A stretch of DNA of 64,000 nt from assembly GCF_030674635.1 (NCBI RefSeq), contig NZ_CP089978.1, positions 310,001-374,000 on the forward strand. Direction: 5' to 3'. Below, piece by piece: positions 26,701 to 37,624 of the stretch (its first letter is position 1; each line of letters begins with the position of its first letter). The notes beneath the pieces are model-generated. The model saw nothing but the letters and a program-made list of their open reading frames with translations, ran no database searches and was not told where the DNA came from. Position numbers and translations under genes: made by a program. Origin of the DNA: Moraxella sp. ZY210820. GTDB taxonomy: Bacteria; Pseudomonadota; Gammaproteobacteria; Pseudomonadales; Moraxellaceae.

Positions 26701-27794
26701 CTAAACGTGGCGATACATTAACTGAAGATATATTGTCTCGTCTAGAAGTGGTGGATTTATTAGAAATTCAACCTGCTGATGAAGGTGTAGCAGAGCGTTT
26801 AGCACAAATTCAAACATTCTTGAAAGAGAAGGGTGTGGAGATTGATGAGAAATTTGCAGAGAAAAAACGTAAATTATCATCAGGTGATGAGCTGACGACT
26901 GGTGTATTAAAAGTCGTAAAAGTTTATCTTGCAGTAAAACGCCGTATCCAACCAGGGGATAAGATGGCAGGTCGTCATGGTAACAAGGGTGTAGTATCAA
27001 ACATCTTACCAGTAGAAGATATGCCGTATGACATCAACGGTGTGCCTGTTGATATTGTATTAAATCCATTAGGTGTACCGTCACGTATGAACGTGGGTCA
27101 GATTTTGGAAACACATCTTGGTTTAGCTGCACGTGGTTTGGGTGAGCAAATCGATAAGATGCTGAAACAACAACGTACTATTCTCGAATTGCGTGAATTT
27201 TTAGATAAAATTTACAACAAAGTCGGTGGTGAGCAAGAAGATTTAGACAGTTTAACTGATGAAGAAATCTTAAAACTTGCTGGTAACTTGCGTGCAGGTG
27301 TACCATTAGCAACGCCTGTGTTTGATGGTGCGGAAGAAACGCAAATCAAAGAGCTGTTAGAATTGGCAGAGTTACCACGTTCTGGTCAGCAAATCTTATT
27401 TGATGGTCGTACAGGTGAACAATTTGACCGCCCTGTAACAGTGGGTTACATGTATATGTTGAAATTGAACCACTTAGTTGATGATAAGATGCATGCTCGT
27501 TCGACTGGTTCTTATTCATTAGTAACACAACAACCATTAGGTGGTAAAGCACAATTTGGTGGTCAGCGTTTCGGTGAGATGGAAGTCTGGGCATTAGAGG
27601 CTTACGGTGCAGCTTATACATTGCAAGAAATGCTTACCGTGAAGTCTGATGATGTTGATGGTCGTACACGTATCTATAAGAATATTGTTGATGGTCATCA
27701 TTATATGGATCCTGGCATTCCAGAATCATTCAATGTATTGACTAAAGAGATTCGTTCTTTAGGCATCAACATTGAACTTAAAGATAGCGAATAA
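23706..27794 (+). CDS. rpoB: RNA polymerase subunit beta
   Basis: 1362 aa, the length known from Acinetobacter. It forms half of the active-site cleft and binds rifampicin. The rifampicin region is intact and wild type in appearance: [30 protein letters not shown] and [14 protein letters not shown]. The C-terminal catalytic part contains [12 protein letters not shown] and the beta clamp segment [18 protein letters not shown]. The start ATG at 23706 follows GAAGAGGA. Transcribed from the rplJ unit through a partial terminator and probably from the local promoter at 23478-23506. Confidence 0.98.
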   Translation: MAYSYTEKKRIRKNFGKLPQKMDVPYLLAIQVDSYRAFLQDGKSSKEREDIGLQAAFRSVFPIESYTGNAALEFVEYQLGKPEFDVRECIMRSSTYAAPMRVKIRLILKDRETKAIKDVREQEVYMGEIPLMTENGTFVINGTERVIVSQLHRSPGVFFDHDKGKTHSSSKVLYSARIIPYRGSWLDFEFDAKDLVYVRIDRRRKLLATVILRALGYQDEQILDMFYEKVGVYLDMGVCQIDLVPERLRGEMAQFDIKDKDGKVLVEQGKRINARHVRQIEAAGIDKLTVPDEYLYERIVAEDIELKDGSVIASNTLLDHETLVKIAENGIKQFKILFTNDIDRGPFIADTLRADSTRTRDDALVEIYKVMRPGEPATKEAAETLFNNLFFSNERYDLSPVGRMKFNRRLGRPYEVGIDQKTREIEGVLSHEDIIDVLRTLVDIRNGKGEVDDIDHLGNRRVRSVGEMTENQFRVGLVRVERAVKERLSQAETDNLSPQDLINAKPVSAAIKEFFGSSQLSQFMDQNNPLSEITHKRRVSALGPGGLTRERAGFEVRDVHQTHYGRVCPIETPEGPNIGLINSLSIYAKTNQFGFLETPYRKVVDGRVTDEVEYLSAIEEVGTVIAQADSILDEHNNLAEDLVSVRHHGEFVRMTPDRVTHMDVSAQQVVSVAASLIPFLEHDDANRALMGSNMQRQAVPTLRADKPLVGTGMEAHVARDSGVCVVAKRGGVIDYVDASRIVVRVNEDEMVAGEAGVDIYNLIKYTRSNQNTCINQNVIVKQGDKIAIGDILADGPSTDMGELALGQNMRVAFMTWNGYNYEDSILLSERVLQEDRLTSIHIQELLCVARDTKLGAEEITADIPNVGEAALNKLDASGIVYIGAEVTAGDILVGKVTPKGETQLTPEEKLLRAIFGEKAVDVKDSSLRVPSGTKGTVIDVQVFTRDGVEKDERAKAIEKSQLDAYRKDLKEEYKIFEEAARERIVRLLKDQVSNGGGTTKRGDTLTEDILSRLEVVDLLEIQPADEGVAERLAQIQTFLKEKGVEIDEKFAEKKRKLSSGDELTTGVLKVVKVYLAVKRRIQPGDKMAGRHGNKGVVSNILPVEDMPYDINGVPVDIVLNPLGVPSRMNVGQILETHLGLAARGLGEQIDKMLKQQRTILELREFLDKIYNKVGGEQEDLDSLTDEEILKLAGNLRAGVPLATPVFDGAEETQIKELLELAELPRSGQQILFDGRTGEQFDRPVTVGYMYMLKLNHLVDDKMHARSTGSYSLVTQQPLGGKAQFGGQRFGEMEVWALEAYGAAYTLQEMLTVKSDDVDGRTRIYKNIVDGHHYMDPGIPESFNVLTKEIRSLGINIELKDSE

Positions 27795-27828
27795 TCTCGT
27801 TCAGAAAACGTATTACAGTATTGAACTC

Positions 27829-27856
27829 ACCGAATGATATAGCAAAATCATTCGGT
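27829..27856. repeat. 10-bp inverted repeat in the rpoC leader
   Basis: ACCGAATGAT - 8 nt - ATCATTCGGT, ending 4 nt before the rpoC ribosome site GGAG (27861-27864). It can form a hairpin in the mRNA and shares CCGAATGA / TCATTCGG with the rpoB leader palindrome. Confidence 0.8.
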
Positions 27857-27871
27857 TTATGGAGAATTAAA

Positions 27872-30800
27872 GTGAAAGACTTGCTCGATATTATGCGTAA
27901 GAAAGATACAGATGGTCAAACGACTTTAGAGTTTGATCGTATTCGTATTGGTCTTGCGTCTCCTGAGATGATTAAGTCATGGTCGCATGGTGAAGTGAAA
28001 AAACCAGAGACTATTAACTATCGTACGTTTAAACCTGAACGTGATGGTTTATTCTGTGCTAAAATTTTTGGTCCAACTAAAGATTATGAATGCTTGTGTG
28101 GTAAATACAAGCGTATGAAATATAAAGGCGTGATTTGTGAAAAATGTGGTGTTGAAGTAACCACAGCTAAAGTCCGCCGTGACCGTATGGGTCATATTGA
28201 ATTAGCAAGCCCAGTTGCACATATTTGGTTCTTAAAATCATTACCAAGTCGTATTGGTTTATTGTTAGATATGACTTTGCGTGATATTGAACGTGTGTTG
28301 TATTTTGAATCTTATGTGGTAACTGACCCAGGCATGACACCACTTGAAAAATACCAACTTTTGACTGATGAAGAATATTATAATGCTTTAGAAGAGCATG
28401 GTGATGAATTCTCAGCAAAAATGGGTGCTGAAGCAGTTCAAGACTTATTAAAAGATATTGATTTAGAAGCAGAAATTTCACGTTTACGTGAAGAAATCCC
28501 ACAAACGACATCTGAAACTAAATTGAAAAAAATGTCTAAACGCTTAAAATTAATGGAAGCGTTTAAAGAGTCAAATAATAAGCCTGAGTGGATGGTCATG
28601 AATGTATTACCAGTCCTACCACCAGATTTACGTCCATTAGTACCACTTGATGGCGGTCGTTTTGCGACATCTGACTTGAACGATTTATATCGCCGTGTGA
28701 TTAACCGTAATAACCGTTTAAAACGTTTATTAGACTTGGCTGCACCAGATATTATCGTACGTAACGAAAAACGTATGTTACAAGAATCTGTTGATGCTTT
28801 ATTGGATAATGGTCGTCGTGGTCGTGCCATTACAGGCTCTAACAAACGCCCATTAAAATCACTTGCTGATATGATTAAGGGTAAACAAGGTCGTTTCCGT
28901 CAAAACTTACTTGGTAAACGTGTAGATTATTCTGGTCGTTCGGTAATTACGGTAGGTCCATCATTACGCTTACATCAATGTGGTTTACCAAAGAAAATGG
29001 CACTTGAATTATTCAAGCCGTTTATTTATGCTCGTTTACAATCAGCAGGTTATGCAAGTACCATTAAAGCTGCTAAAAAAATGGTAGAGCGTGAAACCGC
29101 AGAGGTGTGGGACGTTTTAGCTCATGTAATTCGTCAGCATCCTGTGATGTTGAACCGTGCACCAACACTTCACCGTTTGGGTTTACAAGCGTTTGAACCG
29201 ATTTTGATTGAAGGTAAAGCGATCCGTTTACACCCATTGGTATGTACAGCGTTTAACGCCGACTTTGACGGTGACCAAATGGCGGTACACGTTCCATTAA
29301 CACTTGAAGCTCAATTAGAAGCTCGTGCGTTAATGATGTCTACTAATAACATCTTATCGCCTGCCAACGGTGAACCAATTATCGTACCATCGCAAGACGT
29401 AGTATTGGGTTTGTACTACATTTCTCGTGATGCAGTAAATGCAAAAGGGGAAGGCATGATTTTTGCTGATACAGCAGAAGTAAATCGTGCTCTGGCAACA
29501 CAACAAGTCGCATTACACGCACGTATTAAAGTTCGTGTTGATGAAACCATTATCAATGAACAAGGTGAGCAAGAACAACGTCGTATTTTAGTTGATACAA
29601 CACCAGGTCGTTGTTTACTTTGGGAAATTGTACCAAAAGGTTTGCCATTTGAGATGATTAATGCTGAGATGAATAAGAAAAATATCTCAAAATTAATTAA
29701 CTCATGCTACCGTGTATTAGGCTTAAAAGATACTGTTATTTTTGCTGACCAATTAATGTATTTAGGTTTCCGCCAAGCAACACGTTCAGGTGTTTCGGTT
29801 GGTATGGAAGATATGTTAATTCCACCACAAAAACAAGAAATTATTGCTAAAGCGGAAGCTGAAGTGCGTGAGATTGAACTTCAATTCAATCAGGGTATTG
29901 TAACAGAAGGCGAACGTTATAACAAAGTTGTCGATATTTGGGCTCGTACTAACGATCAGATTGCGAAAGCGATGATGGATAACTTATCTTACACAACTGT
30001 TAAAAATAAGCAGGGTGAAGATGAAAAACAAAAATCATTCAATAGCATTTATATGATGTCGGATTCGGGCGCACGTGGTAGTGCTGCTCAGATTCGTCAG
30101 CTTGCTGGTATGCGTGGTTTGATGGCAAAGCCAGATGGCTCGATTATTGAAACGCCAATTAAAGCAAACTTCCGTGAAGGCTTAACTGTATTGCAGTACT
30201 TTATTTCGACACACGGTGCTCGTAAAGGTCTTGCCGATACAGCATTGAAAACGGCAAACTCTGGTTACTTAACACGTCGTTTGGTGGATGTAGCACAAGA
30301 TTTAGTCATTACAGAAGCTGACTGTGGTACAGAGCATGGCTTAGTGATGACACCGCTTATCCAAGGTGGTGATGTAATTGAGCCATTGCGTGACCGTGTT
30401 TTGGGTCGTGTAACTGCTGATGATGTCCGCCGTGCGGTTGATGGCGAAGTAGTACTTGAAAAAGGCACGCTTATCGATGAGAAAATTGCTATTCAATTAG
30501 AAGAAGCAGGTGTCGATGAAGTTAAAGTTCGTTCAGTTGTGAGTTGTGAATCAACATTTGGTGTGTGTGCAAAATGCTATGGTCGTGACCTAGCTCGTGG
30601 TCATTTGGTAAATCCAGGTGAATCTGTAGGTGTTATGGCTGCACAATCGATTGGTGAACCCGGTACGCAGCTGACCATGCGTACATTCCACGTGGGTGGT
30701 GCGGCAAGCCGAACATCAGCAGCGAATAGCGTTCAAGTGAAAAATAAAGGTACAGTACGTTTCCATAACGTAAAAACAGTACAACACGCTAAAGGTCATT

Positions 30801-32131
30801 TAGTATCAGTTTCTCGTTCTGGTGAAATTGGTGTAGCTGATGAGTTAGGTCGTGAGCGTGAACGCTATAAATTACCATACGGTGCAAGTATTCAGTTGAA
30901 AGATGGTGATGCTGTAGAAGCTGGTGGTATCGTAGCGACTTGGGATCCACATACACATCCAATCGTAACAGAAGTGGCGGGTAAAGTACGTTTCTCTCAA
31001 ATTATTGATGGTGTAACTGCGGCATCTAAGTCTGATGAAGCAACTGGTATGACCACGATTCAAATCTTACCTGTAACAGCTCGTCCTGCATCTGGTAAAG
31101 ATTTACGTCCTGCAATTGTATTAGATACGGTTGATGGTGGCGAACAATTCTATTTCTTACCACAAAGTATTATTTTAACAGTACGTGATGGCGAAAAAGT
31201 AGGTATTGGTGATGTTTTAGGTCGTGTACCACAAGAAAGTTCACGTACTCGTGATATTACGGGTGGTTTACCACGTGTTGCTGACTTATTTGAAGCACGT
31301 AAACCAAAAGAGCATGCAATTTTAGCCGAAGTAAGTGGTATCGTAAGTTTTGGTAAAGAGACTAAAGGTAAGAACCGTTTAATCATTACACCTGAAGATG
31401 GTGGTGAAATTTACGAAGAACTCATTCCAAAATGGCGTCAAATCAACGTATTTGAAGGTGAAACAGTAACACGTGGTGAAACCATTGCTGATGGTCCACA
31501 AAATCCACATGACATCTTACGTTTAAAAGGCGAAGTGGCATTAACCAACTATATCGTAAATGAAGTACAAGACGTTTATCGTTTACAAGGTGTAAAAATC
31601 AACGATAAGCATATCGAAGTGATTGTACGTCAGATGTTGCGTAAAGTTGAAATCATTGATGGCGGTGATTCAAGCTTTATTAAAGGCGATCAAGTGGATT
31701 ATATCCAAGTTGTCCAAGAAAATCAGGCTTTATTAGAGCAGAATAAATTCCCTGCACGTTTTGAACGTCAATTAATGGGTATTACTAAAGCATCATTATC
31801 GACTGATTCGTTTATTTCTGCAGCTTCATTCCAAGAAACAACTCGTGTCTTAACTGAAGCAGCGGTAACAGGCAAAGAAGATGATTTACGTGGCTTGAAA
31901 GAAAACGTAGTTGTGGGTCGTTTGATTCCAGCAGGTACAGGTCTAGCGTATCATTTAGAACGCCGTCGTGCAGAAGAAGCTGAACAGCAACTTCCTGAGC
32001 AAGATAATTTTGCTGCTGAATTTGCTAAAGATTTAGCCAATGAATTTGCTTCAGATATGTTGAGTGAAACATCGAGTGCAACTTTAGATTTAGACCAAGC
32101 ATTTAGTGAAGGTTTGAATCAAGATATGTAA
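27872..32131 (+). CDS. rpoC: RNA polymerase subunit beta'
   Basis: 1419 aa from the GTG at 27872 ([11 protein letters not shown]), selected by homology and the GGAG 7 bp upstream; a TTG at 27821 is too early. N-terminal zinc site C-L-C-G ... C-E-K-C-G, the metal-binding catalytic loop NADFDGDQM, the bridge helix/trigger loop region ([13 protein letters not shown]) and a second zinc site ([16 protein letters not shown]). The C-terminus carries an acidic tail (about 40 residues from [13 protein letters not shown]) somewhat longer than I recall for Acinetobacter RpoC (about 1397 aa). It is followed by a strong terminator. Confidence 0.98.
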   Translation: MKDLLDIMRKKDTDGQTTLEFDRIRIGLASPEMIKSWSHGEVKKPETINYRTFKPERDGLFCAKIFGPTKDYECLCGKYKRMKYKGVICEKCGVEVTTAKVRRDRMGHIELASPVAHIWFLKSLPSRIGLLLDMTLRDIERVLYFESYVVTDPGMTPLEKYQLLTDEEYYNALEEHGDEFSAKMGAEAVQDLLKDIDLEAEISRLREEIPQTTSETKLKKMSKRLKLMEAFKESNNKPEWMVMNVLPVLPPDLRPLVPLDGGRFATSDLNDLYRRVINRNNRLKRLLDLAAPDIIVRNEKRMLQESVDALLDNGRRGRAITGSNKRPLKSLADMIKGKQGRFRQNLLGKRVDYSGRSVITVGPSLRLHQCGLPKKMALELFKPFIYARLQSAGYASTIKAAKKMVERETAEVWDVLAHVIRQHPVMLNRAPTLHRLGLQAFEPILIEGKAIRLHPLVCTAFNADFDGDQMAVHVPLTLEAQLEARALMMSTNNILSPANGEPIIVPSQDVVLGLYYISRDAVNAKGEGMIFADTAEVNRALATQQVALHARIKVRVDETIINEQGEQEQRRILVDTTPGRCLLWEIVPKGLPFEMINAEMNKKNISKLINSCYRVLGLKDTVIFADQLMYLGFRQATRSGVSVGMEDMLIPPQKQEIIAKAEAEVREIELQFNQGIVTEGERYNKVVDIWARTNDQIAKAMMDNLSYTTVKNKQGEDEKQKSFNSIYMMSDSGARGSAAQIRQLAGMRGLMAKPDGSIIETPIKANFREGLTVLQYFISTHGARKGLADTALKTANSGYLTRRLVDVAQDLVITEADCGTEHGLVMTPLIQGGDVIEPLRDRVLGRVTADDVRRAVDGEVVLEKGTLIDEKIAIQLEEAGVDEVKVRSVVSCESTFGVCAKCYGRDLARGHLVNPGESVGVMAAQSIGEPGTQLTMRTFHVGGAASRTSAANSVQVKNKGTVRFHNVKTVQHAKGHLVSVSRSGEIGVADELGRERERYKLPYGASIQLKDGDAVEAGGIVATWDPHTHPIVTEVAGKVRFSQIIDGVTAASKSDEATGMTTIQILPVTARPASGKDLRPAIVLDTVDGGEQFYFLPQSIILTVRDGEKVGIGDVLGRVPQESSRTRDITGGLPRVADLFEARKPKEHAILAEVSGIVSFGKETKGKNRLIITPEDGGEIYEELIPKWRQINVFEGETVTRGETIADGPQNPHDILRLKGEVALTNYIVNEVQDVYRLQGVKINDKHIEVIVRQMLRKVEIIDGGDSSFIKGDQVDYIQVVQENQALLEQNKFPARFERQLMGITKASLSTDSFISAASFQETTRVLTEAAVTGKEDDLRGLKENVVVGRLIPAGTGLAYHLERRRAEEAEQQLPEQDNFAAEFAKDLANEFASDMLSETSSATLDLDQAFSEGLNQDM

Positions 32132-32144
32132 TCTGATGATAAAC

Positions 32145-32182
32145 AAAAAGAGAAGTTAGTCTATGATTAACTTCTCTTTTTT
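32145..32182. terminator. Terminator after rpoC (bidirectional)
   Basis: A 14-bp stem AAAAAGAGAAGTTA / TAACTTCTCTTTTT with a 9-nt loop. T-runs on both strands serve rpoC and the convergent sspB. Confidence 0.9.
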
Positions 32183-32228
32183 GTGTAACAGGAAACCTAG
32201 TAGAATGTTGATTAAATAAAATTACGGT

Positions 32229-32645
32229 TTAATCAACAAAACTTAATTTAGAATTACGTTTTGGTGCTTCTTCACTTGGTTGAATTTCTTTATCGATAAA
32301 TTCAACATCTTTATATTCATTTGGATCGAAAAATAGCCCCATACCATTTTCACGGGCGTAAATTCCTAATAAAGCAGGCATAGGGATATAAAGATTATGT
32401 GCAACACCACCGAAGCGTGCTGAAAACGTAATCGCGTGATTGGTTATTTCAAATTGATGAGTGGCATGTGGAGCGATATTTAAAACAATTTGCCCATTTT
32501 GCACAAATTGTTGTGGTACCATTACATTATCCTGTGTGGCATCAACCATAATGTGTGGTGTGAGATTATTATCAATAATCCATTCATAAATAGCACGAGC
32601 TAAATATGGACGGTTTGGGGTCATATTAATATCATTACTCATCAT
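32229..32645 (-). CDS. sspB: Stringent starvation protein B (ClpXP adaptor)
   Basis: 138 aa. SspB tethers ssrA-tagged and other substrates to ClpX. The conserved fold is clear: RPYLARAIYEWIIDNNLTPHI (about 12-32), VDATQDNVMVP, GQIVLNIAPHAT, ITFSARFGGVAHNLYIPMPALLGIYARENGMG. The C-terminal end is acidic, then ends KRNSKLSFVD, in the place of the XB peptide that docks on the ClpX zinc domain. It lies 19 bp downstream of sspA on the same strand. Confidence 0.95.
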   Translation of the reverse strand: MMSNDINMTPNRPYLARAIYEWIIDNNLTPHIMVDATQDNVMVPQQFVQNGQIVLNIAPHATHQFEITNHAITFSARFGGVAHNLYIPMPALLGIYARENGMGLFFDPNEYKDVEFIDKEIQPSEEAPKRNSKLSFVD

Positions 32646-32664
32646 AAAATCCTATGAAGTAGAC

Positions 32665-33324
32665 CTATTTTAGATACATTTGATAACGATGTTGTTCTTG
32701 TAAAGTGAGTGACTGTACAAAACTTTGTCGCTGATATAAACGTGTTGCATATTTGCGAATGGCACGACAATGTGGCATTGGTAAATACAGTTGCATTGCA
32801 TCTAATCTTAACAAGATTGGGGCAAGCATACAATCTAAAATAGTAAATTGTTCAGATAAAAAATAAGAAAAATGTTCAAATAAAGGGGTTAATGAACTTA
32901 AAGTATTGGACAAATGGGTTAAAGCCTGTTGTTGTTTTTGTGGGTCTAAGCTATCTTCATGGCGTGTAATATCATCGACTAAATGAAACCAATCTTGTTC
33001 AAATCGCCATAAATATTGACGTTGTTCAGCACGTTTTGCAGGACTATCAGCAAATAATTTATATTGGGGGTAGCGGTCATCGATATATTCTGCAATAGAG
33101 AGACAATGATAGAGTTTTAAATTTTGTTCAATCAGTATAGGGAGTGTTTGATAAGGGCTTAAATCTTGAATATCTTCATCATCATAATCGCTTAAAATAA
33201 GTTGATAGGCAATATGTTTTTCTTTTAACATAAAGCGAATCCAATGCGAACGGAAATCGTCACTATGGCTATAAAGTGTAATACCTTGAGATAGATTTTT
33301 TTCAATCGACATAGACATCATCAA
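32665..33324 (-). CDS. sspA: Stringent starvation protein A
   Basis: 219 aa with a glutathione-S-transferase fold: N-terminal thioredoxin-like domain (ITLYSHSDDFRSHWIRFMLKEKHI) and helical C-terminal domain (about 95-210). SspA binds RNA polymerase and acts in stationary-phase and acid-stress control, without GST activity. The identification rests on the rplM-rpsI-sspA-sspB order, conserved in gammaproteobacteria, and on motifs such as LPILIEQNLKLYHCLSIAEYIDDRYP. The start could be any of the three clustered Met codons. Confidence 0.92.
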   Translation of the reverse strand: MMMSMSIEKNLSQGITLYSHSDDFRSHWIRFMLKEKHIAYQLILSDYDDEDIQDLSPYQTLPILIEQNLKLYHCLSIAEYIDDRYPQYKLFADSPAKRAEQRQYLWRFEQDWFHLVDDITRHEDSLDPQKQQQALTHLSNTLSSLTPLFEHFSYFLSEQFTILDCMLAPILLRLDAMQLYLPMPHCRAIRKYATRLYQRQSFVQSLTLQEQHRYQMYLK

Positions 33325-33403
33325 TGTAAAGGCTAATGTATTATCATACTAAAAATAGGCTGAAAAATCTATGTGATAATTCATTATGTATTTTAAGATA
33401 TGA

Positions 33404-33432
33404 AAAAACCTTGCCATAACAGCAAGGTTTTT
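33404..33432 (-). terminator. Terminator after rpsI
   Basis: Stem AAAAACCTTGC / GCAAGGTTTTT with a 7-nt loop, on the minus strand 24 nt after rpsI. It separates rplM-rpsI from sspA-sspB. Confidence 0.85.
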
Positions 33433-33455
33433 GTATCGAACCAAATTCGTAACGA

Positions 33456-33848
33456 TTAACGTTTTGAGAATTGTGGACGACGACGTGCTTTGCGTAAACC
33501 AAGTTTCTTACGTTCAACTTCACGAGCATCACGAGTAACGAAACCTGCTTGACGAAGAGCTGGTTTTAATGTTTCATCAGATGCGATTAATGCACGAGTA
33601 ATACCGTGACGGATAGCACCTGCTTGACCACCAATACCACCACCTTTTACGGTGATATAAAGGTCAAATTTAGTTGTAACATCTAACAATTCTAATGGTT
33701 GCATAACCACCATACGAGCAGTTTCACGACCGAAATATTGCTCTAATGATTTATTGTTAATTGTGATTTTACCAGTACCCGCAGATAAGAATACACGAGC
33801 TGTTGCTGTTTTACGGCGACCTGTGCCGTAGTCGTATTTATTAGCCAT
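33456..33848 (-). CDS. rpsI: 30S ribosomal protein S9
   Basis: 130 aa. [15 protein letters not shown] at the N-terminus, the central [15 protein letters not shown], and the basic tail [12 protein letters not shown] that reaches the P-site tRNA. 12 bp after rplM and co-transcribed with it. Confidence 0.98.
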   Translation of the reverse strand: MANKYDYGTGRRKTATARVFLSAGTGKITINNKSLEQYFGRETARMVVMQPLELLDVTTKFDLYITVKGGGIGGQAGAIRHGITRALIASDETLKPALRQAGFVTRDAREVERKKLGLRKARRRPQFSKR

Positions 33849-33860
33849 GTGTAGTATTCC

Positions 33861-34289
33861 TTAGATATCCAAAACTTGTGGTTGTTGAGCAGCGTGTGGA
33901 TGTTCGCTACCAGCATACACTTTCATTTTTTTAATCATTGCATAACCAAGAGGACCTTTTGGTAACATACCTTTTACAGCACGTTGGAAAATCTCTTCTG
34001 GATTGTGAGCAACTAATTTTTCAAAGTTAGTTTCTTTTAAACCACCTGGGAATTCAGTATGACGGTAGTACTTTTTATCTAAAGCTTTGTTACCAGTTAC
34101 TTGAATGTTCTCAGCATTGATGACGATGATATAATCACCAGTATCAACGTGCGGAGTATAAGAAGTTTTATGTTTACCACGCAAACGGCGTGCGATTTCA
34201 GTCGCTAAACGACCAAGTGTTTTGCCTGTCGCATCAACAACGTACCAATCGTGTTGTACTTCAGCAGGTTTTGCACTGATAGTTTTCAT
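33861..34289 (-). CDS. rplM: 50S ribosomal protein L13
   Basis: 142 aa. Conserved [25 protein letters not shown], and the core [13 protein letters not shown] motif seen as [21 protein letters not shown]. The start follows AGGTATTGAA. A 9-bp inverted repeat 21-43 bp upstream may be the autoregulatory leader hairpin. Confidence 0.98.
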   Translation of the reverse strand: MKTISAKPAEVQHDWYVVDATGKTLGRLATEIARRLRGKHKTSYTPHVDTGDYIIVINAENIQVTGNKALDKKYYRHTEFPGGLKETNFEKLVAHNPEEIFQRAVKGMLPKGPLGYAMIKKMKVYAGSEHPHAAQQPQVLDI

Positions 34290-34309
34290 TTCAATACCTA
34301 TTATAGTTG

Positions 34310-34332
34310 GTTTGGATAGATATTATCCAAAC
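34310..34332 (-). promoter_or_regulatory. rplM leader inverted repeat
   Basis: GTTTGGATA-5 nt-TATCCAAAC on both strands. In E. coli a leader hairpin mediates L13 feedback on rplM-rpsI; this element has the position for that. A TATAAT on the minus strand (34300-34305) lies very close to the start codon, so the true promoter is unresolved. Confidence 0.45.
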
Positions 34333-34481
34333 TTAAGAATGCGTATTGTATATGATTTTGATGTAAAAAAAAAGCTCTATTATCAGCTTTCTAATATTTA
34401 TTTTTGTGAATATAGATGATGATAGCCATAATTTTAGGTTAAAATAGGTAGCAATAAGTTTTTCATGATACGATTTTAAAT

Positions 34482-35324
34482 ATGCAAACATATCTTAATT
34501 TATTACAACATATTATTGATACTGGCGATGATAAAGGCGACCGTACAGGTACGGGTACACGTTCAGTATTTGGCTATCAAATGCGTTTTGATTTAAAACA
34601 AGGTTTTCCTTTATTAACTACTAAAAAAATGCACCTTAAATCAATTATTTATGAATTATTGTGGTTTATTAAAGGCGATACTCATGTCAAATATTTGACG
34701 GATAATGGTGTAAGCATTTGGGACGAATGGGCAACAGCAGAGCAGACTGCTAAATTTGGACGTGAAGTAGGCGACTTAGGTCCTGTTTATGGTCATCAAT
34801 GGCGTAATTTTGGTGCGAGTAAAAATGAGCAAGGGCAATATAATGCTGATGGTTTTGACCAATTAAAATGGCTGATTAATGAGATTAAAACTAACCCTAA
34901 TTCTCGCCGATTAATTATTTCGGGTTGGAATCCGAAAGAAGCCAATCAAGTGGCATTGCCGCCGTGCCATACTTTATTTCAATTTTTTGTGGTTAATGGT
35001 AAATTGTCATGTCAATTATATCAACGTAGTGCTGATGTATTTTTAGGCGTGCCATTTAATATCGCTAGTTACGCTTTATTAACGCATATGATTGCCCAAG
35101 TTTGTGATTTGCAAGTCGGCGAATTTGTGTGGACGGGTGGCGATACGCATTTGTATCATAACCATTTTGAACAAGCCAAATTACAATTAAGCCGTGAGCC
35201 GCTGCCATTATGTCAGCTTGAATTAAATCCAAATATTAAAGATTTATTTGAGTTTACTTTTGATGATATTAAAATTGTGAATTATCAATCGCATGAACGT
35301 ATTAAGGCAGATGTGGCTGTTTAA
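34482..35324 (+). CDS. thyA: Thymidylate synthase
   Basis: Makes dTMP from dUMP with methylene-tetrahydrofolate, releasing dihydrofolate. 280 aa. The catalytic cysteine is C162 in [14 protein letters not shown]21 in [10 protein letters not shown]142/R143 in [12 protein letters not shown], and the substrate loop [20 protein letters not shown] are all present. Upstream of folA (which recycles the dihydrofolate), with one small gene between. Confidence 0.98.
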   Translation: MQTYLNLLQHIIDTGDDKGDRTGTGTRSVFGYQMRFDLKQGFPLLTTKKMHLKSIIYELLWFIKGDTHVKYLTDNGVSIWDEWATAEQTAKFGREVGDLGPVYGHQWRNFGASKNEQGQYNADGFDQLKWLINEIKTNPNSRRLIISGWNPKEANQVALPPCHTLFQFFVVNGKLSCQLYQRSADVFLGVPFNIASYALLTHMIAQVCDLQVGEFVWTGGDTHLYHNHFEQAKLQLSREPLPLCQLELNPNIKDLFEFTFDDIKIVNYQSHERIKADVAV

Positions 35325-35332
35325 TATTGCAA

Positions 35333-35764
35333 ATGAAATCAGTATCTTATCGCTTGTTAGCGAATAGTGCATTATTATGTTCATCATTAGCCTTAACTTT
35401 TGTCAATGCTGATAATTTGTGTGCTGGTATTTTTGATGGTACGCCATTTTACATGAGTGAAATTAATAGTTCAGGTAATGATGACGATGTGGTTTTTAAG
35501 TTATTGGCAATATTAGGCTTTTTCTTTACCATACTATTAAGTTGTTTTAAAAATAAAATCATTTATGTAGCTTTGTGTTCGATGTATTATATGTTGATGT
35601 GGCTGATGATGCAATGGATTGAAAGTACATCAGTTGGTCGCTTATTTTGGCACTCTATGGTGGATTGTCAAAATGGATTTTTAGTAGTTTTTTTGATAGG
35701 GCAATGTTTATTTGTTTTATTAAGTGGATTAGTTTTATTGAAATCAAAAGATATTGCTGAGTGA
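35333..35764 (+). CDS. Hypothetical membrane protein between thyA and folA
   Basis: 143 aa from the ATG at 35333 (a TTG at 35327 is also open). Not recognised. N-terminal hydrophobic segment that may be a signal peptide or helix (LLANSALLCSSLALTFVNA), then three membrane helices (LLAILGFFFTILLSCF, IIYVALCSMYYMLMWLMMQW, GFLVVFLIGQCLFVLLSGLVLL). Two cysteines (NLCAG, MVDCQN) in the putative outside loops could pair. It starts 8 bp after thyA and is likely in the thyA-folA transcript. No function can be assigned. Confidence 0.65.
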   Translation: MKSVSYRLLANSALLCSSLALTFVNADNLCAGIFDGTPFYMSEINSSGNDDDVVFKLLAILGFFFTILLSCFKNKIIYVALCSMYYMLMWLMMQWIESTSVGRLFWHSMVDCQNGFLVVFLIGQCLFVLLSGLVLLKSKDIAE

Positions 35765-35827
35765 AGATTTTAGTTAAATTCAATGATAGTATTCTATTGA
35801 ACTAAATATAATAGTGAGTGTAACCTA

Positions 35828-36388
35828 ATGAATTTATTAAATATTAAACAAACCTTAAACGCCCAAAATATTGAATTGGTGCATGTGGTTGCATTTGATA
35901 AAAATCATTGCATAGGCAAAGATAATCAACTGGCATGGCATATCCCTGAAGATTTAAAACATTTTAAAGATATTACATCTGGCGGTGTGATTGTGATGGG
36001 GCGTAAAACCTTTGAAAGTATGGGACGAGCTTTGCCTAATCGCATTAACTGGGTGATTACTCGGGATAAAAATTGGTCGGCAGATGGCGTTAAAATAGCC
36101 TATAGTTTAGAGAGAGCTTTAGAATTAGCCAGTGAAGATATTGAAAATATTAATAAAAAACAGCTATTTATTATTGGAGGTGGGGATATTTTTAAGCAAA
36201 CTTTACCTATTATGGATAGATTAGAAATTACACGTGTTGATTTAGATGTACAGGGTGATGCGTTTTATCCTTCTATTCCAATTGAATTTACTTTAATACA
36301 TCGTGAGCATGGTACAAGTGCAAAAAATGGTGTAAATTATATTTTTGAAACATATCGACAATTACATCAGCAAGATAAGGTGGAGTAA
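35828..36388 (+). CDS. folA: Dihydrofolate reductase
   Basis: Reduces dihydrofolate with NADPH and is the target of trimethoprim. 186 aa with a 14-residue N-terminal extension before [16 protein letters not shown], as in Acinetobacter relatives. The catalytic acid is D42 in [10 protein letters not shown]; the NADPH-binding [19 protein letters not shown] and [14 protein letters not shown] are clear. It functions with thyA, two genes upstream. msrA starts 5 bp after its stop. Confidence 0.97.
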   Translation: MNLLNIKQTLNAQNIELVHVVAFDKNHCIGKDNQLAWHIPEDLKHFKDITSGGVIVMGRKTFESMGRALPNRINWVITRDKNWSADGVKIAYSLERALELASEDIENINKKQLFIIGGGDIFKQTLPIMDRLEITRVDLDVQGDAFYPSIPIEFTLIHREHGTSAKNGVNYIFETYRQLHQQDKVE

Positions 36389-36393
36389 ATATC

Positions 36394-36918
36394 ATGCAAC
36401 AAGCAATATTTGGTGGTGGCTGTTTTTGGTGTACTGAAGCAGTATTTTTAGCAGTGCAAGGTGTACACAAAGTTGAAAGTGGCTATGCAGGAGGCACGGC
36501 GGAAATGGCAAATTATCACGCTGTATGTGATGGTAATACAGGGCACGCGGAAGTCATTCGTATTGATTATGATGAAAAAGTCATTGATTTTTCAAATCTT
36601 TTAGATATTTTCTTTGCGACACATGACCCTACAACACTTAATCGTCAAGGTAATGATATTGGTACACAATATCGTTCAGTGATTTTTTATTTAGATGAAA
36701 ATCAGCGTATTTTAGCAGAGCAAAAAGTCGCTGAATTAACTTCATTTGGTCTCAACATTGTAACAGAAGTCAGTCCAGCTCCAATCTTTTATCCTGCTGA
36801 AAATTATCATCAAAATTTTTATGCTAGAAATCCGACTCAAGGTTATTGTAATGCGGTCATTCCACCTAAGTTAATGAAGTTAAAGGCTAATTTTTCTCAT
36901 TTGATGAAGCACGTTTAG
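36394..36918 (+). CDS. msrA: Peptide methionine-S-sulfoxide reductase MsrA
   Basis: Repairs oxidised methionine (S-form). 174 aa. Catalytic C10 in the signature [12 protein letters not shown], then [14 protein letters not shown] and [24 protein letters not shown] recycling cysteine is present in [12 protein letters not shown] cytoplasmic form without signal peptide. It follows folA by 5 bp, and its 3' end overlaps the convergent hotdog-fold gene by 32 bp. Confidence 0.96.
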   Translation: MQQAIFGGGCFWCTEAVFLAVQGVHKVESGYAGGTAEMANYHAVCDGNTGHAEVIRIDYDEKVIDFSNLLDIFFATHDPTTLNRQGNDIGTQYRSVIFYLDENQRILAEQKVAELTSFGLNIVTEVSPAPIFYPAENYHQNFYARNPTQGYCNAVIPPKLMKLKANFSHLMKHV

Positions 36919-37393
36919 GTCGCCATGCCCAAATCATTTCACATTTGACAGGCTCTTGTTGTTGTTCATCAATTACGGTAATGGGAATAGAAAGTTCGCC
37001 TTTTTCATTCTGTAAAATAAATTGACGTTGTTCATTGTTTAAGGTAGCTGTAGCGATTAATTTACCTTTTGCGATTCTGATATAATCAACTTTTAAAGAT
37101 TTAATTAGTAAAATACGCTCATCAGGCACGCTCAAACCTGCGATAAAACCTGTGGCAGTTTCTGCTAATAGTGCAGTTGCTGCTGCGTGAACGCCGTGAA
37201 TATGATTTTGTACTGCCTTATGATTATCAATTTCAACAATGACTTGTTGTGGACTGACTTCAACATAACGAATTTTAGCTGTACCCACCATTGGCACGAT
37301 ACGACCAAATATTTTTGTCCATATTTTACGCTGGAACATTTTTGGTAAATGTGAACTAACATTGACCATTTTTAATAAACGATTTGCTTTCAT
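36887..37393 (-). CDS. DUF4442-type hotdog-fold (thioesterase-like) protein
   Basis: 168 aa. The middle segment [41 protein letters not shown] is the PaaI/DUF4442 hotdog pattern, in which N/H-x-x-G-x-x-H-A-x-A marks the substrate pocket of acyl-CoA thioesterase relatives. The substrate is unknown and a regulatory or lipid-related role is possible. Its 3' end overlaps msrA by 32 bp in convergent orientation, with no terminator between. Confidence 0.75.
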   Translation of the reverse strand: MKANRLLKMVNVSSHLPKMFQRKIWTKIFGRIVPMVGTAKIRYVEVSPQQVIVEIDNHKAVQNHIHGVHAAATALLAETATGFIAGLSVPDERILLIKSLKVDYIRIAKGKLIATATLNNEQRQFILQNEKGELSIPITVIDEQQQEPVKCEMIWAWRPKRASSNEKN

Positions 37394-37557
37394 ATCAAAT
37401 AAGATGCCATTTTAAAGATTGGATTGTGGTTTAGAATGAATGTTAGCTCCTATCAAAATATGAATTCTATCATAACTTAGCTCTAAATCAATCAGTTTCT
37501 GTCTTCATTTTTGCTGTTGCAAGGTCTTTTGAGTTTCCATCAAAATTATAAAAACAC

Positions 37558-37604
37558 TTGAAAATTAAATATATCTTTATTATAATGTATTCAAATGAAT
37601 ACAA
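37558..37604 (+). promoter_or_regulatory. Promoter with palindromic operator for the RHH-PspA-flotillin operon
   Basis: TTGGAA (37558-37563), an 18-bp spacer, then TATAAT (37582-37587). The palindrome TGTATTCA-AA-TGAATACA (37587-37604) follows at once and covers the expected transcription start, 20 bp before the first gene, which encodes a ribbon-helix-helix-like protein. Confidence 0.65.
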
Positions 37605-37624
37605 AAGGTTAAAATAGCATACTT

